Shown here piece by piece: positions 6,256 through 7,869 of a DNA stretch of 7,869 nt. The translations under genes were made by a program, and so were the position numbers. The stretch's first letter is position 1, and each line of letters begins with the position of its first letter. The stretch spans positions 1 through 7,869 of the forward strand of contig JAPLPC010000597.1 in the NCBI GenBank assembly GCA_026400425.1. The letters are read 5' to 3'. The DNA is from Hyphomicrobiales bacterium (GTDB taxonomy: Bacteria > Pseudomonadota > Alphaproteobacteria > Rhizobiales > Xanthobacteraceae). The notes under the pieces are model-generated. The model made no database searches, had not been told where the DNA came from, and was given only the letters and a program-made list of their open reading frames with translations.

Positions 6256-6373
6256 TGGAATGGCGATGGACGCAAGCGCGGCTACGACTTTCGGACGCGC
6301 CGAAACGGTTGATTTGCCACCGCATTTGCTGTCTTCAATGAATCAACACGCGCGCTCTAAACGCGAGACCACC

Positions 6374-6378
6374 GGAGG
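6374..6378 (+). promoter_or_regulatory. Ribosome binding site fixing the isovaleryl-CoA dehydrogenase start
   Basis: GGAGG lies 7 bases before ATG 6386. No comparable site precedes the earlier in-frame ATGs at 6260, 6266 or 6338, and the residues those would add (such as DASAATTFGRAE) do not look like the family. The start is therefore 6386. Confidence 0.85.
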
Positions 6379-6385
6379 CCGCCCC

Positions 6386-7558
6386 ATGATCTCGAACGCC
6401 CAACGCATGTTCAATTTCGATCTCGGCGAGACCGCCGAAGCAATCCGCGAGACGGTGCGCGATTTTGCCCAGAACGAGATCGCGCCCCGCGCGCATGACA
6501 TCGACAAGAGCAACCAGTTTCCCATCGACCTGTGGCCCAAGCTTGGCGAACTCGGCCTGCACGGCATCACGGTCGAGGAGGAGTATGGCGGGGCGGGGCT
6601 CGGCTATCTCGAACACGTCATCGCCATGGAGGAAGTGTCGCGCGCCTCGGCGTCGGTCGGCCTGTCCTATGGCGCACACTCAAATCTCTGCGTCAATCAG
6701 CTGCGCCGCAACGGCAACGAGGCGCAGAAGCGCAAATACCTGCCGGGCCTGATCTCCGGTGCTCATGTGGGCTCGTTGGCGATGTCCGAGCCCGGCGCCG
6801 GCTCTGACGTAGTGTCGATGAAGACCCGCGCCGACAAGAAGGGTGACCGCTTCATTCTCAACGGCAGCAAGATGTGGATCACCAACGGGCCGGTGGCGGA
6901 GACGCTGATCGTCTATGCCAAGACCGATCCCGCTGGCGGTCCGCGTGGCATCACCGCCTTCATTATCGAAAAGGGGAAGAAGGGTTTTACGACGGCGCAA
7001 AAACTCGACAAGCTCGGCATGCGCGGCTCGGATACCTGCGAACTGGTGTTCACCGATTGCGAAGTGCCGGAGGAGAACGTGCTCGGCGCCGTCGGCAAGG
7101 GCGTCAACATCCTGATGTCCGGCCTCGATTACGAGCGCGCGGTATTGTCGGGCGGCCCGCCCGGCATCATGCAGGCCTGCATGGGTGTGGTGCTGCCCTA
7201 TGTGCATGAGCGCAAGCAGTGCGGCGAGCCGATCGGCCATTTCCAGCTGGTGCAAGGCAAGGTCGCCGACATGTATGTGACCATGAACGCCTCGCGCGCC
7301 TATGTGTACGCCGTGGCGAAAGCCTGCGACCGCGGCGAGACCACCCGCGAGGACGCCGCCGGCGCGATCCTCTATGCGGCCGAGCGCGCGACGCAATGCG
7401 CCCTCGATGCCATCCAACTGCTCGGCGGCAATGGTTATATCAACGACTATCCGACCGGCCGTCTGTTGCGCGATGCCAAACTGTACGAGATCGGCGCCGG
7501 CACCAGCGAGATCCGCCGCATGCTGATCGGCCGGGAGTTGTTTGCGAAGAGCGGCTAG
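6386..7558 (+). CDS. ivd: Isovaleryl-CoA dehydrogenase
   Basis: This 390-residue flavoenzyme oxidises isovaleryl-CoA to 3-methylcrotonyl-CoA in leucine breakdown and passes electrons to electron-transfer flavoprotein. The N-terminal domain contains EEEYGGAGLGYLEH (64-77) and SYGAHSNLCVNQL (94-106). The FAD-binding middle domain has LAMSEPGAGSDVVSMK (131-146) and NGSKMWITNGP (159-169). GLDYERAVLSGGPPGIMQAC (246-265) is the isovaleryl-type helix G, and Glu250 corresponds to the catalytic Glu254 of the human enzyme. The YEGT site of medium-chain enzymes reads YEIGAGTSEI here, with no Glu at the catalytic position, as expected. RKQCGEPIGHFQLVQGK (276-292) and QLLGGNGYINDYPTGRLLRD (344-363) complete the fold. 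Length and ends are normal. In many proteobacteria the next genes are methylcrotonyl-CoA carboxylase and others of the liu pathway. Here more than 300 non-coding bases follow, so any such linkage lies outside the window or is broken by the repeats. Confidence 0.95.
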   Translation: MISNAQRMFNFDLGETAEAIRETVRDFAQNEIAPRAHDIDKSNQFPIDLWPKLGELGLHGITVEEEYGGAGLGYLEHVIAMEEVSRASASVGLSYGAHSNLCVNQLRRNGNEAQKRKYLPGLISGAHVGSLAMSEPGAGSDVVSMKTRADKKGDRFILNGSKMWITNGPVAETLIVYAKTDPAGGPRGITAFIIEKGKKGFTTAQKLDKLGMRGSDTCELVFTDCEVPEENVLGAVGKGVNILMSGLDYERAVLSGGPPGIMQACMGVVLPYVHERKQCGEPIGHFQLVQGKVADMYVTMNASRAYVYAVAKACDRGETTREDAAGAILYAAERATQCALDAIQLLGGNGYINDYPTGRLLRDAKLYEIGAGTSEIRRMLIGRELFAKSG

Positions 7559-7586
7559 CACCGCCACGCCGGTCAGCCGGATGTCT

Positions 7587-7735
7587 GTCATTCCGGGGCG
7601 CTCGCGACAGCGAACGGACCCGGAAACTCGAAATGTTCATCACCTCTCTCCGTTCGCGAGGACGCAGGTGCTGAACACGCGAAGATTCCGGGCTCCGTTC
7701 CGCCGCCTCTGGCGCCGGCCCGTCCCCAGAATGAC
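7587..7735. repeat. 149-bp nested inverted-repeat element downstream of ivd
   Basis: The ends GTCATTCCGGGG (7587-7598) and CCCCAGAATGAC (7724-7735) are complementary with one mismatch. Inside, CTCGCG-acag-CGAACGGA near the left pairs with TCCGTTCGCGAG near the middle, and CCCGGAA pairs with TTCCGGG nearer the right end. It resembles, from memory, the GTCATTCCGGGGC family dispersed between Bradyrhizobium genes, a family distinct from the two 91-bp elements. Open frames across it are composed of repeat sequence and are not believed. It may help end the ivd transcript, but no T-run follows. Confidence 0.8.
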
Positions 7736-7869
7736 GGATGGGCGCGTGCATAAAAAGTTCCACATTTGTTCTTGACAATATTCCTTATCCGGATCATTCT
7801 CCGCCCTGTCCCGCCTCACTGAGAGGGGTGGTTCGCGATCGTCACGATCTGCGAGGTGGGATGCGGTGA
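7736..7869. other. Non-coding tail with AT-richer patch, consensus -35 box and a 13-base palindrome
   Basis: With the repeat before it, this makes a stretch of about 310 bases without a believable gene. Bases 7750-7800 are richer in A/T than the rest of the window and contain TTGACA (7772-7777). With 17-base spacing the -10 would be CATTCT (7795-7800), which is weak. GATCGTCACGATC (7837-7849) is a perfect palindrome around a central C. The stretch from CCTGTCCCGCCTCACTGAGA onward resembles, as I recall, another conserved multi-copy intergenic sequence of Bradyrhizobium/Rhodopseudomonas that would continue beyond the window. I cannot confirm that here. Confidence 0.4.
7772..7800 (+). promoter_or_regulatory. 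Possible sigma-70 type promoter, perfect -35 and weak -10
   Basis: TTGACA at 7772-7777 matches the -35 consensus exactly in an AT-richer patch. The candidate -10 CATTCT at 7795-7800 matches only three of six positions at 17-base spacing. Any transcript would run out of the window to the right. Confidence 0.25.

Larger units (their letters stand above)
6180..6385. promoter_or_regulatory. Divergent intergenic region with repeated motifs and a palindrome (candidate operators)
   Basis: These 206 bases separate the P450 series from the isovaleryl-CoA dehydrogenase gene and must hold the promoters of both unless transcription enters from elsewhere. TTGCGTC occurs at 6219-6225 and 6238-6244 (19 bases apart), with its complement GACGCAA at 6269-6275. 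GCGTCTAATTAGATGC (6240-6255) is a 16-base palindrome with one mismatched pair. GTTGATT (6308-6314) and AATCAAC (6341-6347) form a 7-bp inverted repeat with a 26-base spacer. I see no convincing -35/-10 pair in either direction, so the promoters themselves are not assigned. Confidence 0.5.

Noticed and set aside
6260..6385. N-terminal extension of ivd from ATG 6260
   Set aside because: No Shine-Dalgarno site before 6260, unlike GGAGG before 6386. The extra 42 residues are not family-like and would cover the divergent regulatory region.
6680..7591. 303-codon minus-strand frame opposite ivd
   Set aside because: Antisense shadow of a complete isovaleryl-CoA dehydrogenase gene, with no start signal.
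7588..7797. Small minus-strand frame of 69 codons in the right-hand non-coding region
   Set aside because: It is almost wholly made of the inverted-repeat element, has low-complexity Gly/Arg/Ser/Pro content and no ribosome site.

Overview
The window looks like chromosomal DNA of an alphaproteobacterium of the Bradyrhizobium / Rhodopseudomonas / Afipia group (Nitrobacteraceae). The reasons are the high GC content, the gene families present (CYP153-type P450s, rhizobial-style acyl-CoA dehydrogenases) and the gaps filled with palindromic repeats of the kind scattered through Bradyrhizobium genomes. The taxon call is recall and inference, not a search result.

Layout. Positions 1-142 hold a possible gene tail on the plus strand and a strong nested hairpin. 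From 6179 down to 143, five minus-strand genes lie head to tail: cytochrome P450 CYP153 copy A (6179-4881), CYP153 copy B (4739-3474), an acyl-CoA dehydrogenase (3414-2239), a class III CaiB/BaiF CoA-transferase (2095-1001) and a MaoC/HTD2-type double hot-dog hydratase (991-143). Two near-identical 91-bp palindromic elements sit in the two largest gaps of this series. A 206-bp divergent region (6180-6385) separates it from a plus-strand isovaleryl-CoA dehydrogenase gene (6386-7558). After that comes a non-coding end (7559-7869) made of a 149-bp nested inverted-repeat element and an AT-richer segment with a consensus -35 box.

How the genes may work together (inference). CYP153 enzymes hydroxylate terminal carbons of alkanes and other aliphatic chains. 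A CoA-transferase can charge a resulting carboxylate with CoA, a dehydrogenase can introduce the 2,3 double bond, and a MaoC-fold hydratase can add water. The five genes therefore read as a peripheral pathway feeding an aliphatic, possibly branched or dicarboxylic, compound into beta-oxidation. No ferredoxin, ferredoxin reductase, alcohol or aldehyde dehydrogenase, acyl-CoA ligase, thiolase or lyase is present, so the route is incomplete here. The divergent isovaleryl-CoA dehydrogenase belongs to leucine or branched-chain catabolism and may share control through the intergenic region.

Nothing here demonstrates a wholly new system. The items most worth checking are the tandem CYP153 copies that differ mainly near the expected substrate-contact regions, the pairing of CYP153 with a CoA-transferase/HTD2-hydratase module, the atypical active site of the first acyl-CoA dehydrogenase, the palindromes inside the gene series, and the candidate operators in the divergent region.
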